A DNA stretch of 64,000 nt from Bradyrhizobium arachidis (GCF_024758505.1 NZ_CP077970.1:1-64000); one strand, 5' to 3'; shown: positions 44,041-56,541, counted from the first letter of the stretch. The notes: generated by a model from the letters alone, not told the origin. Made by a program: numbers and translations.

Positions 44041-46187
44041 ATGACTCACCTTCGCTTCGTGCTGCTTGCCACGACGGCTCTTACCGCGATGCCATTCGCA
44101 AGCTCCGCATCGCATGCGCAAGACGCATCTGCGCCCATCGTGATCGCGCAGGCCGGCCCGGCAGGCGAAGTCGGCCCTGACGGAAAACCGAAGCAACCGC
44201 CGAAGGGACCTGCGGCACCCCCGCCCGCAGCAAAGCCGCCGGCTCCGCCGCCGCCACCTGCTGCAGCCCCGCCGCCGCCTCCCGCGCGTCCGGCCGCACC
44301 GCCGCCTGCGGCTGCACCGCCGCCGCCACCGCGCCCGGCTGCTCCACCTCCGCCGCCCCCCGCACCGTCACGTCCGACGCCGCCACCGCCGCCGGCCGCG
44401 ACGCATCCGGCACCTCCGCCGCCGCCTCCTGCAGCAGCACCGAAGGCACCGACACCGCCTCCGGCCGCAGCCCCGCAGCAGCATGCGCCGACGCCACCAC
44501 CTCCGCCGCCTGCGGCTGCGCCACCGGCGCGCGTTGCTCCGACGCCCACTCCGGCTGCTCCGCCTCCGCCGCCCCCAACCACACGCGCGACACCAACTCC
44601 GCCGCCCCGCCTCCGGCTTCACCGCCACCGGGACGAACGCCGCCGGCGCCGACGCCCGCTCCGGGTGCTGCGCCCGCTCCGACGGCAACACCGGCTCCAG
44701 GAGCTGCACCGACCACGCCGCCACCGGGCCGCTCGGGTCCGCCGCCTGCCGGCGCACCGACGGCTGCGCCGGGCGCAACCCCTGCGCCCACCGGAACGCC
44801 TCCGGCTGCTGGCGCCGGCACGCCGCCGCCCGGACGCCCGGGCCAGCCACCTGCTCCGGCGGGATCGCCGACGCCTGCGCCCGGCGCGACACCGGCACCC
44901 ACGGGCACGCCGCCCGCTGGTGGTGCTCCGACCCCGCCTCCGGGACGTCAGGGCGGCACGCCGCCTGCCGGCGCACCTGCCGCTGGCGCACCCGCAACCG
45001 GACCTGCCGCCGGCGCGCCTGCCGGCACACCGACCGCGCCACCGCAGGCGGTCGGACCCCGGGCGCCATCTGTCGTCCCCGGTACGCCAGCCGCAGCGCC
45101 ACCGCCCGACAGGGCACAAAACGCTCCGCCGACGGTTGCCCCGGCCTTCCGGGCCGCGCCGACGGTCACAGCACCGCTGCCGCCACCGCCGCGCCCGCCG
45201 CAGCGCGATCTGACGCCGCTGGCGATCGGTGCAGGTGTCGTGGCCGGCGCCGTGATCGGCGCGACCATCGCCGACTATCGCAACCAGCGACGCGAGACCG
45301 TCGAAGGTGGCCGCACTGTCTACACCGAACCGGATCGCATCATCGTCCGCGATCCGGGCGGGCAGGCATATGTCCGCGGCAACGATCTCTATCGCTTCCG
45401 CTATGGCGCCCGCGACATCCGCACCGACACCGTCGGCGGCGACACCCGCACCGTCGTGATCCGTCCCGACGGCAGCGAGGTGATCACCGTGGTCGGTCCG
45501 GACGGTCGGTTGCTGCGGCGAGTCCGCAGGGACCCCGGCGGTCGCGAGATCATCATCATCGACAACAGCTACCGCGATCCGCGGTCGGTCGGCGGCTTCT
45601 ATGTCGACGTGCCGCCGCCGGTCGTCAACATTCCCTACGATCGCTATATCGTCGATGCCCAGGAGGCATCGCCGGATGTGATCTACCAGACGATGGTGGC
45701 ACCGCCGGTGCAACGGATCGATCGTCGCTACACGCTCGACGAGATCCGCTACAGCCCCAATGTTCGCATGCAAATGCCGAGCATCGACGTCAACACGATC
45801 AACTTCGAGACGGGATCGTGGACCATCCCACCGGATCAGGCGGCGAAGCTGCAAGCGATCGCCGACGGTCTCAACCGTGCGATCCAGGCCAATCCGCGCG
45901 TGGTGTTCCTGATCGAAGGTCACACCGACGCGGTCGGCAACGACGTCGACAATCTGTCATTGTCGGACCGTCGTGCGCAGTCCGCGGCCGAATTGCTGAC
46001 CCAGCAATTCAACGTGCCGGCAGAGAACCTGACGTCGCAGGGTTACGGCGAGCAGTATCTGAAGGAGCAGACGCAAGGGCCGAGCCTGATCAACCGGCGC
46101 GTCACCATCCGCAACATCACGCCGCTGCTCAACGGCGGACAGGCCTCGCTGCCGCCGCCCCCTCCCGGCACCGCGCCGCCGCGCTGA
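44041..46187 (+). pseudogene. Proline-rich OmpA-family outer membrane protein, split by an apparent frameshift
   Basis: One gene in two frames. Frame one starts ATG 44041 with a signal peptide (FVLLATTALTAMPFASSASH then AQDA) and a long Pro/Ala repeat region of about 180 residues. At the CCCC run 44605-44608 the Pro-rich reading moves to another frame, which continues without a stop through more Pro/Ala/Gly repeats, a hydrophobic segment (LAIGAGVVAGAVIGATI), a middle domain and a C-terminal OmpA peptidoglycan-binding domain (FLIEGHTDAVGNDVDNLSLS, DRRAQSAAELL, INRRVTIRNITPLL). One extra C would join both parts into about 715 residues. Without it, frame one turns Arg/His-rich and stops at 45213. 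Sequencing error, real mutation and programmed shifting are all possible. Confidence 0.82.
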
Positions 46188-46206
46188 GACAAAGCACGCA
46201 AAATGC

Positions 46207-46240
46207 AAATGGCCGGGAGCGATCCCGGCCATTTCATTTT
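46207..46240. terminator. Bidirectional intrinsic terminator after the OmpA-family gene
   Basis: Perfect 12-bp stem AAATGGCCGGGA/TCCCGGCCATTT closed by the GNRA-type loop GCGA, followed by CATTTT on the plus strand and preceded by a short A-rich stretch, so it can work both ways. It lies in the 56-bp convergent gap between the OmpA-family gene and the homocysteine methyltransferase. Confidence 0.85.
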
Positions 46241-46243
46241 GGA

Positions 46244-47200
46244 TCATGCGCTCAGTGCCTGAAACGGCATGCATGCGTCGCAGACGGCTGCGACATGCCG
46301 GTGATCGGTGCCGCAGCAACCGCCGAGAATTCGCATGCGCGGGAACGCGCGCCTGAGCGACAGATAGCGGCGGCCGAGATCGATGGGATCGCCACTGTCG
46401 AGCGTCTCGGACTCGTCAAGCTCGGCATGACTCTTGATAGATGCATTGGCCCTGACGCCATGAATGCGCTCGACCCATGCCTCGCCGGCTTCGAGAGCGC
46501 CCTCAAAATGCGTTGGATGAGCGCAGTTGATCAAAAAATATTCGCAAGCGCGTTCCGTTGCACCGTCGACCGATTCGATCGCTTCGCGCAGTGTTTCTCC
46601 CCTGACCAGCCGACCGTCGGTTTCGACCGTAAAAGAGATAGCGACCGGAATAGCCTGCGTCTTCGCTGCACGCGCCACGCCGATGGCCTCATTGATACTG
46701 TTCAGCGTGAACGCGGTCACCATGTCGGCGCCCGCCGCGGCGAAGGCCCCGATCTGGGTAACATGATAGGCCTCCGCCTCTATCGCATCCATGTTGCCGG
46801 CCTTGTAACCGTCGCCCCGCGGACCGATCGCGCCGTTGATCACGCAAGGCAGGCCAGGAGCCTCCCACGCCCTCCGCAACTCCTCGAGGAAACGAATGGA
46901 GCGCATGTTGATTGCCTTGAGCCCGTCCGCATCGTAGCCGAGCTTGGCACCCCAATCGGGATTGGCGCGCCAAGTGGGACTATCGAGCACGAAACCGAGC
47001 CCATGCTGCCGCGCGATGCGGAGATAGGCTTCGTAGTACCGCTTCAAATGCGCGCGGCCATCCGCGCTGTCGAGCAGCACGAATGCGGCGAAGTGGGGCA
47101 GTTCCAGCCCATCGTGAAAGATCAGGGTGGTTTCCATGCCGCCGTCGGTCAGGAAGATGCCGCCGCGGTGCTGCGGCAGATCGTGTCTGTATTTGGCCAT
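46244..47200 (-). CDS. Homocysteine S-methyltransferase family protein
   Basis: 318-aa zinc enzyme of the MmuM/BHMT-type family, transferring a methyl group (for example from S-methylmethionine or a betaine) to homocysteine. FLTDGGMETTLIFHDG opens the barrel, FLINCAHPTHFEGALEA holds the first zinc Cys, and ILGGCCGTDHRHV holds the paired zinc Cys. DSPTWRANPDWGAKLGYDAD is typical. The methyl donor cannot be told. The ATG at 47200 is chosen by homology, with GGAG upstream. It is divergent from a TetR regulator with 233 bp between starts. Confidence 0.88.
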   Translation of the reverse strand: MAKYRHDLPQHRGGIFLTDGGMETTLIFHDGLELPHFAAFVLLDSADGRAHLKRYYEAYLRIARQHGLGFVLDSPTWRANPDWGAKLGYDADGLKAINMRSIRFLEELRRAWEAPGLPCVINGAIGPRGDGYKAGNMDAIEAEAYHVTQIGAFAAAGADMVTAFTLNSINEAIGVARAAKTQAIPVAISFTVETDGRLVRGETLREAIESVDGATERACEYFLINCAHPTHFEGALEAGEAWVERIHGVRANASIKSHAELDESETLDSGDPIDLGRRYLSLRRAFPRMRILGGCCGTDHRHVAAVCDACMPFQALSA

Positions 47201-47433
47201 TGGTCGCTCCATCGCTTGCGAGGGCCGCTCTCTTCGTTCGGTCGCCTCGGCCGCCCTTCGGTCTCGCGCAAGTGGTGCCGCATAATGTCGCGCGACTCTA
47301 GAAGCCTGATGGTGCGGCTGAACCTCGGCTCTCAAACCAATACAAAATCAGAGACTTGCATGAAGCATGACGGTCCCGCGAGGACGTTGCATGCGGTGGA
47401 ATCCGCACCGATGGTACGGTTTTGGAGGCAGCG

Positions 47434-50288
<2,855 letters not shown>

Positions 50289-50334
50289 GGCGCGCGGTTT
50301 AGCCGAGGCGGATGGCGATGGAAACCCTCTCACA

Positions 50335-50414
50335 GTCATTCCGGGGCGGCTCGAAGAGCCGAACCCGGAATCTCGAGATTCCGGGTCTGGTCCTTCGGAC
50401 CATCCCGGAATGAC
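50335..50414. repeat. Interspersed repeat A, copy 1
   Basis: 80-bp palindromic element bounded by GTCATTCCGGGGC and CATCCCGGAATGAC, with an internal GAACCCGGAATCTCGAGATT palindrome continuing CCGGGTC and a GGTCCTTCGGACC hairpin. Related copies lie at 52244-52323 and 60298-60372. This one is in the gap between the PAP2 gene and the following small membrane protein gene. Confidence 0.85.
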
Positions 50415-50423
50415 TGTGTTTGA

Positions 50424-50921
50424 CTACTTCATATCCGGCGGCCGCGAAGCCGCTGGCAGCGGCGGGGGCGGCTTGAGCGGGGGCGGCGGGTGGCGCCAGG
50501 CGCCGGCGTTGCGGCCGGCGATGATCCAGTAGACAAAACCCGCGACGATGCCCGCACCGGTCATGATCTCGAGGTGACGACGAACGATGCCGGAAAATTG
50601 CAGCGTATCGGGATCGAAGGGAACGAGGCCGAGATAGCAGGCCAGCCCCACGAGGCCGCCGCCGATCGCATAGGCGAGCACGCTGCGGATATAAAATGCC
50701 TCGGTGATCGCAACGATCACCATCGCCGGCAGCAGCGCAAAGCCCGAGACGAAGATGAAGCCGAAGCCGAGCAGGATGTCGATGGTGCTCTCATCGACTG
50801 GACCGGCGCCGAGATCGCTGAACTCGGGAAACAACAGCGCAGCGACCACGATCATGCCGCCCACCAGGCATGAGGCGAAAAATCCGATCAGGATGACGAA
50901 GAGGCGCCCGATCAATCCCAT
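50424..50921 (-). CDS. Membrane protein of unknown function
   Basis: About 165-aa protein, not assigned to a family. Four membrane segments are visible: IGRLFVILIGFFASCLVGGM, LGFGFIFVSGFALLPAMVIV, SVLAYAIGGGLVGLACYLGL and MTGAGIVAGFVYWIIAG. The cytoplasmic C terminus is Pro-rich (AWRHPPPPLKPPPPLPAASR). The ATG at 50921 (MGLIGRL) is preferred; an ATG 9 bp upstream is possible. It is on the same strand as the PAP2 gene and rlmN, and may be cotranscribed downstream of rlmN (gap about 100 bp). Confidence 0.75.
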   Translation of the reverse strand: MGLIGRLFVILIGFFASCLVGGMIVVAALLFPEFSDLGAGPVDESTIDILLGFGFIFVSGFALLPAMVIVAITEAFYIRSVLAYAIGGGLVGLACYLGLVPFDPDTLQFSGIVRRHLEIMTGAGIVAGFVYWIIAGRNAGAWRHPPPPLKPPPPLPAASRPPDMK

Positions 50922-51020
50922 CGGACACATCCATGGTCGTTTACAAAGAGCAGCACAACATCCCCACCGTCACGCCCGGACCCGTCAGCGGCCATGACGG
51001 ATGTTGATGGCCGCTTCATG

Positions 51021-52223
51021 TCAATCCGTCATCGCCATGGCACGGAGCGCATCGCGCTCGCGGACGGAGAGCTTTTCGGTTTCCGACTTGAGCTGACCGC
51101 AGGCGGCGAGGATGTCGCGGCCACGCGGCGTGCGTACCGGCGAGGAATAGCCGGCGTTGAAGATGTATTCGGAGAATTTCTCGATCTGGTCCCAGTCCGA
51201 ACACTCATAGGCCGTGCCGGGCCAGGGATTGAACGGGATCAGATTGATTTTTGCCGGAATGCCCTTCAGGAGCTTCACCAGCAGCTTGGCGTCGTCGAGC
51301 GAATCGTTGACACCCTTGAGCATCACATATTCGAAGGTGATGCGGCGTGCATTCGAAGCGCCGGGATAATCGCGGCACGCCTGCAACAGCTCGGCGATCG
51401 GATATTTGCGATTGAGAGGCACCAGCTCGTTGCGCAGCTCATCGCGCACGGCATGCAGCGAAATCGCCAGCATCACCCCGATCTCGTCGCCGGCGCGCAC
51501 GATGTTCGGCACCACGCCCGAGGTCGACAGCGTGATGCGCCGGCGGGAGATGCCGATGCCTTCATTGTCGCCGACGATCAAAAGCGCATCGCGCACCGCG
51601 TCGAAATTGTAGAGCGGCTCGCCCATGCCCATCATCACGATGTTGGTGACGAGACGCGTGCCGTTCTCGCGATCGGCCCAGTCGTTGAGGCGATCGCGCG
51701 CCACCATCACCTGACCGACGATCTCGCCGGCGGTGAGATTGCGCACCAGGCGCTGCGTGCCGGTGTGGCAGAAGGCGCAGTTCAGCGTGCAGCCGACCTG
51801 CGAGGAGACGCACAGCGTGCCGCGATCGGTTTCGGGGATGTAGACGCACTCGACCTCGTGCGCCTTCTGCACATTGTCGCCGCTCGGCAGGCGCAGCAGC
51901 CATTTGCGGGTGCCGTCGTTGGAAATCTGCTCGGCCACCACTTCGGGCCGGTCGACGGTGAAACGTTCTGCGAGGTCGGCGCGGATGCCCTTCGAGACCG
52001 AGGTCATCTCGTCAAAGCTCTTGGCGCCGCGGAAATAGATCCAGTGCCACAATTGCTGCACGCGCATCTTGCGCTGCGAGGGCTGAACGCCGATCTCGCC
52101 AAGGCGATCGGCGAGCTCGTTGCGCGACAACCCGATCAGCGACGGCTTTGCCGGCGGCACATAGGTCTCGAGCGGCGTCTTCTCCACCAGGGTTGCGTTA
52201 TGCGGCACGGTCGTCGGTTGCAT
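51021..52223 (-). CDS. rlmN: 23S rRNA (adenine-2503-C2) / tRNA methyltransferase RlmN
   Basis: Radical SAM methylase that modifies A2503 of 23S rRNA and A37 of some tRNAs. The 400-aa protein has the radical SAM cluster Cys145, Cys149 and Cys152 in [13 protein letters not shown], preceded by [59 protein letters not shown]; and [18 protein letters not shown] second conserved Cys for the methyl transfer mechanism lies near the C terminus in ILAACGQLK. The ATG at 52223 follows immediately after repeat A copy 2, so that element lies in the promoter or mRNA leader. Confidence 0.95.
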   Translation of the reverse strand: MQPTTVPHNATLVEKTPLETYVPPAKPSLIGLSRNELADRLGEIGVQPSQRKMRVQQLWHWIYFRGAKSFDEMTSVSKGIRADLAERFTVDRPEVVAEQISNDGTRKWLLRLPSGDNVQKAHEVECVYIPETDRGTLCVSSQVGCTLNCAFCHTGTQRLVRNLTAGEIVGQVMVARDRLNDWADRENGTRLVTNIVMMGMGEPLYNFDAVRDALLIVGDNEGIGISRRRITLSTSGVVPNIVRAGDEIGVMLAISLHAVRDELRNELVPLNRKYPIAELLQACRDYPGASNARRITFEYVMLKGVNDSLDDAKLLVKLLKGIPAKINLIPFNPWPGTAYECSDWDQIEKFSEYIFNAGYSSPVRTPRGRDILAACGQLKSETEKLSVRERDALRAMAMTD

Positions 52224-52243
52224 TGAATGGACCTGATTGCGTT

Positions 52244-52323
52244 GTCGTTCCGGGGCGATGCGAAGCATCGAACCCGGAACCTCGAGATTCCGGGTCTGGT
52301 CCTTCGGACCATCCCGGAATGAC
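52244..52323. repeat. Interspersed repeat A, copy 2
   Basis: 80-bp copy of repeat A (GTCGTTCCGGGGC..ATCCCGGAATGAC), with the same CTCGAGATTCCGGGTCTGGT core and GGTCCTTCGGACC hairpin. It ends 20 bp upstream of the rlmN start codon, so it probably forms part of the rlmN promoter or leader. Confidence 0.85.
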
Positions 52324-52409
52324 GGAAGAAAGCTTGGAGCCGCCCCTATATAGCAACCGGAACTCCCGATTGCGACCGTGGCTATTGCCTGGCGTTACCG
52401 CTCACGATC

Positions 52410-53054
52410 TTAGCGCTTACAATCCTGCGCGATACGGTCGAGCGCCTGGGCGAGGCCCTTCAGCGAGAAGGTGTCGGTCGTCTCCGTCCCCTTGGCCGAC
52501 ATGCCCTTGACCACCAGATCGGCCGATTTGCGCATGGCTTCCACCATTCGCTCCTCCTCGGCCGCATTCTTGATCCAGAGACCGTCGCCCTGGGTGTACA
52601 TCGCGTAGGAGCCGCCGCCGACCTCGAGCGTCGATTCCGAGCCCGGCTTCAGCGCGTAGCCGATCATGATCGAGACTTCGTTGGCGACCTTCTCCGACGG
52701 CCGGGTCGAGACGAAGGCGTAGGCCGGATCGCGCGGGCGATTCGGCGGATTGGTCTTGGACGACGACGGCTTTGCCAGCGCGAAGCAGACTTTCTTGCCG
52801 TTGGGCGTGGCGGAATAGGCACCCCAGGTTCCGAACTGGCCGATCAGGGTCGGCTCGGCTCCGCCCGTCATTGCCGCGGGCGGCGCGACAGGCTTGCTCT
52901 CGGGTTTTGCCGCCGTCTTCGGCGCGGGACTCGGTGCCGTCGTAGACGTTTTGGGCGCCGCTTTCGGCGCGGGTTGCGCCGTCTGCGCCTGCGCGAGATC
53001 GGCAATCCCGCACACCACCACTCCCATCATCAAAGCTAATAGCACCCGCCACAT
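52410..53054 (-). CDS. Invasion-associated locus B (IalB) family protein
   Basis: 214-aa exported protein of the IalB family, found widely in rhizobia and Bartonella; biochemical function not settled. A signal peptide (LLALMMGVVVCGIADLAQAQ) is followed by a Pro/Ala/Lys-rich linker (QPAPKAAPKTSTTAPSPAPK) and the conserved domain (GQFGTWGAYSATPNGKKVCF, AFVSTRPSEKVANEVSIMIG, LWIKNAAEEERMVEAMRKSA). The two conserved Cys (VCF and DCKR) may form a disulfide. ATG 53054 is used; Met9 or Met10 could also start. Confidence 0.87.
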   Translation of the reverse strand: MWRVLLALMMGVVVCGIADLAQAQTAQPAPKAAPKTSTTAPSPAPKTAAKPESKPVAPPAAMTGGAEPTLIGQFGTWGAYSATPNGKKVCFALAKPSSSKTNPPNRPRDPAYAFVSTRPSEKVANEVSIMIGYALKPGSESTLEVGGGSYAMYTQGDGLWIKNAAEEERMVEAMRKSADLVVKGMSAKGTETTDTFSLKGLAQALDRIAQDCKR

Positions 53055-53168
53055 GCCGGAGTGGTTCCCTCAATATTGTGACTGGAAGATGGCCCGATAG
53101 CGCGTTGTCCCCGGGCAGAGATACCCGGGAAAACCCTGCTTGGGAAGGTAGTTAGGGGTGGTGTTGCG

Positions 53169-54008
53169 CTAACCTTTAGCCCGTGCGGCGCGTTGCTCGG
53201 CCCATTGCGCGTCGCTCCAGCGCAGCAAATCCTCGGCACCGGAACTGCGCAAGTGCGCGCCGCCGTCGATGACGACCATCTCGCCATTGATGTAACCGGC
53301 GCGATCCGAGACGAGGAAGCTCGCGAGATCGGCGAGCTCGCCATGCTCACCGGTGCGGCCCATCGGGTTGCGCGAGGTCCAGCCCTCGTCGCGGCCCTCG
53401 GGGCGCAATTGCCCGGTGGCGCCTGCGGTCGGGAACGGCCCCGGGGCGATCGCGACGGTGCGGATGCCCTTCGGTCCCCATTCCACCGCAAGGCTCTTGG
53501 TCATCGCGAGCACCGCCGACTTCGCCATCGCCGACGGCACGGTGAAGGCGCGGCCGGTGATGATCGAGGTCGAGAGGATCGAGAGCACGACGCCCTTGTG
53601 CTTGCCCTCGATCCAGCGCTTGCCGGCCGCGAGCGTGCAATACATCGCACCATGCAGCGTCGGCGCGAGGATGGCGTCCGCGGCATGGAATGAGAGATGC
53701 TCGCTCTGCGCGATGAAGGTTGCGGCGGCGTTGTTGACGAGAATATCGAGCGGCGCTTCGCGCCAGATCTGATCCATCATGGCGTCGACCGCAGCGCCGT
53801 CGCGAATGTCACAGCCAACAGTCGTGACCTTGCCGCCGGTCTGCTGGCGCATGTCAGAGGCAGCGGCCTCGAGCCGATCGACCTTGCGGCCGCAGATCAC
53901 GAGCTCCGCGCCGAGTTCGAGGAAGCGTCGCCCCATCGCAGCGCCCAGCCCCGAGCCGCCGCCGGTCACCAGGATGCGCTTGCCGCCGAGCAGACCTGTT
54001 TCAAACAT
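53169..54008 (-). CDS. SDR family oxidoreductase, 2,4-dienoyl-CoA reductase-like
   Basis: 279-aa short-chain dehydrogenase most like mitochondrial 2,4-dienoyl-CoA reductase. LVTGGGSGLGAAMGRRFLEL binds the cofactor and NNAAATF follows. The active site region reads FTVPSAMAKSAVLAMTKSLA, where the usual Tyr of YxxxK is replaced by Ser, as in that family. AVEWGPKGIRTVAIAPGPFP, the FLVSDRAGYINGEMVVIDGG end and the tail match as well. It probably reduces dienoyl-CoA in unsaturated fatty acid oxidation. The ATG at 54008 is chosen by homology. It is divergent from the quinone oxidoreductase gene by 151 bp. Confidence 0.87.
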   Translation of the reverse strand: MFETGLLGGKRILVTGGGSGLGAAMGRRFLELGAELVICGRKVDRLEAAASDMRQQTGGKVTTVGCDIRDGAAVDAMMDQIWREAPLDILVNNAAATFIAQSEHLSFHAADAILAPTLHGAMYCTLAAGKRWIEGKHKGVVLSILSTSIITGRAFTVPSAMAKSAVLAMTKSLAVEWGPKGIRTVAIAPGPFPTAGATGQLRPEGRDEGWTSRNPMGRTGEHGELADLASFLVSDRAGYINGEMVVIDGGAHLRSSGAEDLLRWSDAQWAEQRAARAKG

Positions 54009-54159
54009 CGTTTGAATCCTCCCTTTGGTCATTGCGGGGATAGGCTTTCGTGTCGCCTTGGACAAAGAAACCGGATTGTCGCCCGTGCCTAAATCCGGCA
54101 GAAACGGACAAACTATAATTCCGTCCTGGAACGCCAAACGCTCTCAAGAAGGTGCCGCC

Positions 54160-55134
54160 ATGAAAGCCATCCTCTGCTCGCAATATTGCCAACCCGACGA
54201 TCTCGTGCTGGCCGACGTGCCGGATCCGGTGGCAGGTCCCGGCGAGGCCGTGATCGCGATCAAGGCAGCGGCACTCAACTTCTTCGACATACTGATGATC
54301 CAGGGCAAGTACCAGATCAAGCCGCCCTTCCCGTTCTCGCCGGCGGCGGAAGTTGCTGGCGTAATCGAGAGCATCGGCCCCGGCGTGACCGACCTCAAGG
54401 TCGGCGATCGCGTCGTGGCTTCGTGCGGCCACAATGGCGCGCGCGAAAAGATCGCGCTGCCGGCCGCCTCGATCGTAAAAATCCCCGACAATCTCGACTA
54501 TGACCGCGCCGCCGGCATCATCATCATCTACGGCACCGCGCTGCATGCGCTGGAAGATCGCGCCAGCCCGAAACCCGGCGAGACGCTCGCGGTGCTGGGT
54601 GCGGCCGGCGGCACCGGCCTTGCGGCCTGCGAACTCGGCAAGCTGTTGGGCCTCAAGGTGATCGCCTGCGCCTCGTCGGAAGAGAAGCTTGCATTCGCGA
54701 AGGCGCACGGCGCCGAGCTGACGCTCAACTACGCCAAGGAAGATCTGAAGGAAGGTCTGCGCAAGCTCACCGACGGCAAGGGCGTCGACATCATCTTCGA
54801 TCCCGTGGGCGGTGCCTATGCGGAAGCCGCGCTGCGCTCGATCGCCTGGGAAGGCCGTTTCCTGGTGATCGGTTTTGCCGCCGGCGACATTCCGAAGATG
54901 CCGCTCAATCTCGCGCTGCTCAAAGGCTGCGATATCCGCGGCGTGTTCTGGGGCGCGTGGACGCGGCTCAACCCGGCGAAGAACCGCGCCAATCTCGAGA
55001 AGCTGGTGAAGTGGACGGCGGAAGGAAAAATCTCCTCGCATGTCGACCGCACCTTCCCGCTCGCGCGGACCGCCGACGCGCTGAAGGTGCTCGCTGGACG
55101 TCAGGCCATGGGCAAGGTGATCTTGCATCCGTGA
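54160..55134 (+). CDS. NADPH:quinone oxidoreductase family protein (zinc-less MDR)
   Basis: 324-aa medium-chain reductase without catalytic zinc ligands, like QorA or crotonyl-CoA-type reductases. VAGPGEAVIAIKAAALNFFD, PFPFSPAAEVAGVIESIGPG, LGAAGGTGLAACELGKLLGL (cofactor Rossmann motif) and FDPVGGAYAEAALRSIAWEG are recognisable. It likely reduces quinones or enoyl-CoA compounds with NADPH. The ATG at 54160 follows an AAGAAGGTG ribosome-binding site. Divergent partner is the dienoyl-CoA reductase-like SDR, so a shared lipid-oxidation role is plausible but unproven. Confidence 0.88.
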   Translation: MKAILCSQYCQPDDLVLADVPDPVAGPGEAVIAIKAAALNFFDILMIQGKYQIKPPFPFSPAAEVAGVIESIGPGVTDLKVGDRVVASCGHNGAREKIALPAASIVKIPDNLDYDRAAGIIIIYGTALHALEDRASPKPGETLAVLGAAGGTGLAACELGKLLGLKVIACASSEEKLAFAKAHGAELTLNYAKEDLKEGLRKLTDGKGVDIIFDPVGGAYAEAALRSIAWEGRFLVIGFAAGDIPKMPLNLALLKGCDIRGVFWGAWTRLNPAKNRANLEKLVKWTAEGKISSHVDRTFPLARTADALKVLAGRQAMGKVILHP

Positions 55135-55638
55135 GTTACCGACTGTTTCCGTCACGGCGCCGTCGCCACAACTGAGATGTTGTCGCCCGACTTGATCGAG
55201 CGACCCCGTAATCCAGAGTTGCAGTGAGTTAGCCGCAAGGCCGCGGCGTACTGGATGCTCCAGTCCCGGCTACGCCCGGCCACCAGGGTGCTCGGCCGCC
55301 GAAGCTTTGGCGAAAGCGGCAAACCGGGGCATAGCAGCGTCTTGTGGGCGCGCGCATGCTCGTCTATCGAGTGGAACACTGCTCGCGTCCGCCCTTGCCG
55401 CCACCCGCATCGTAAACTTGGCCTCAACCAACGCGCGTAAAATTGTGGTGCGCTCCGCGGCATCGCCTCAATCAAACCCAAATATTTCCTGATTCGCGCA
55501 AATCGCCGTCGCTTTTTGGGCTGATTCAGACGGCGATTTACCGGTTCCAGTTTGCGGGGCGCTTCTGGACAAAAACAATAAGAAAACTGCCGTCAGGGAC
55601 TGCCCCAGCGTTGCGTTATGTATTTGGGGAGTATCACC
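55135..55638. other. 500-bp gap with one 11-bp inverted repeat
   Basis: No convincing gene: short frames on both strands lack ribosome-binding sites and protein-like composition. It contains a perfect 11-bp inverted repeat AAATCGCCGTC (55500-55510) / GACGGCGATTT (55529-55539) with an 18-nt spacer, roughly 100 bp before the next gene, which could be an operator or a hairpin. Nothing else is seen. Confidence 0.5.
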
Positions 55639-56517
55639 ATGGAGACGACGGCCTACCGGGCCTCCGTGACATCGAGGGAACTCGACGACAACCAGGACGC
55701 GAACGATCCGCACGCCATGCCATATCACCTGGCACGCGCGGACCGGACCGACCTTTCACCGCATGATCCGATGCCGCTGTTTCTGTCCGATCCGGAAATC
55801 GCGCCCGATCCGCAGGAGTTTTCGCCGCGCAGCGTGCGGCCGCGTACCGGCCTCGCCACGCAGATCGTGGCGAGCGTGCTCGCCGCAAGCGCCATTGCGG
55901 TGCTGTTCGTCCTGTTTCAGGCCGATGTCGGCCGCCTCTTGCAGATCAATACCGGTGCCTGGGTGAGCAGTGTGATGGCGAACCAGCCGGCTACGCCTCC
56001 CGTCAGCTCTCCGCCGGTCCGCCAGATTCCGCTGAAGGATCCGACGCGCGTGTCGAACCCGCAGGTACAACTTGCGAGCGCTGATACGAAGGATGCCGCG
56101 GCGCCGGCGGCGCCGAGCCGCGAGGCGATCGCGAATGCCTACCAGACCGCGCTACAGGCACAGACGCCATTGCCGTCGCCGGCTCCGATGCCGGCTGCTG
56201 CACCGCCGCCACCGTCCGCACCTGCGCCTGCGAAAACGCTCGACGCCGATACGCTTGCCGGGCTCATGACCCGCGCCAAAAGCCTGATCGGCATCGGCGA
56301 TATCTCGGCCGCGCGGCTGCTGCTCGAACGCGCCGCAAACGCGCAGGATGCGACCGCCGCCTTCATGCTGGGACAAACGTTTGATCCGGCGGTGCTGGGC
56401 ACGAAGGACACGCGCAGCATCACCGCAGACGCGGCCGCCGCGCGCGACTGGTACCAGAAAGCGGCACGGCTCGGCTCGGCGGAAGCCAAGCAGCGCCTCA
56501 CTCAGCTTCAAAACTAG
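55639..56517 (+). CDS. Single-span membrane protein with Pro-rich linker and C-terminal repeat domain
   Basis: 292-aa protein, family not recognised with certainty. A cytoplasmic N terminus of about 75 residues precedes one membrane helix (IVASVLAASAIAVLFVLFQA), a Pro/Ala-rich linker (QTPLPSPAPMPAAAPPPPSA) and a helical C terminus (ISAARLLLERAANAQDATAA, ARDWYQKAARLGSAEAKQRL) resembling Sel1/TPR repeats. The topology suggests a periplasmic binding domain. The ATG at 55639 follows GGGGAG by about 7 bp, better than ATG 55618. A TAXI binding protein gene follows after 24 bp, so the two are probably cotranscribed. Confidence 0.78.
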   Translation: METTAYRASVTSRELDDNQDANDPHAMPYHLARADRTDLSPHDPMPLFLSDPEIAPDPQEFSPRSVRPRTGLATQIVASVLAASAIAVLFVLFQADVGRLLQINTGAWVSSVMANQPATPPVSSPPVRQIPLKDPTRVSNPQVQLASADTKDAAAPAAPSREAIANAYQTALQAQTPLPSPAPMPAAAPPPPSAPAPAKTLDADTLAGLMTRAKSLIGIGDISAARLLLERAANAQDATAAFMLGQTFDPAVLGTKDTRSITADAAAARDWYQKAARLGSAEAKQRLTQLQN

Positions 56518-56541
56518 AATCGACCTAAGCAGGGAACCAGC

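Noticed and set aside
55152..55481. 109-codon minus-strand frame in the 500-bp gap
   Set aside because: Irregular composition, no ribosome-binding site, no recognisable family.
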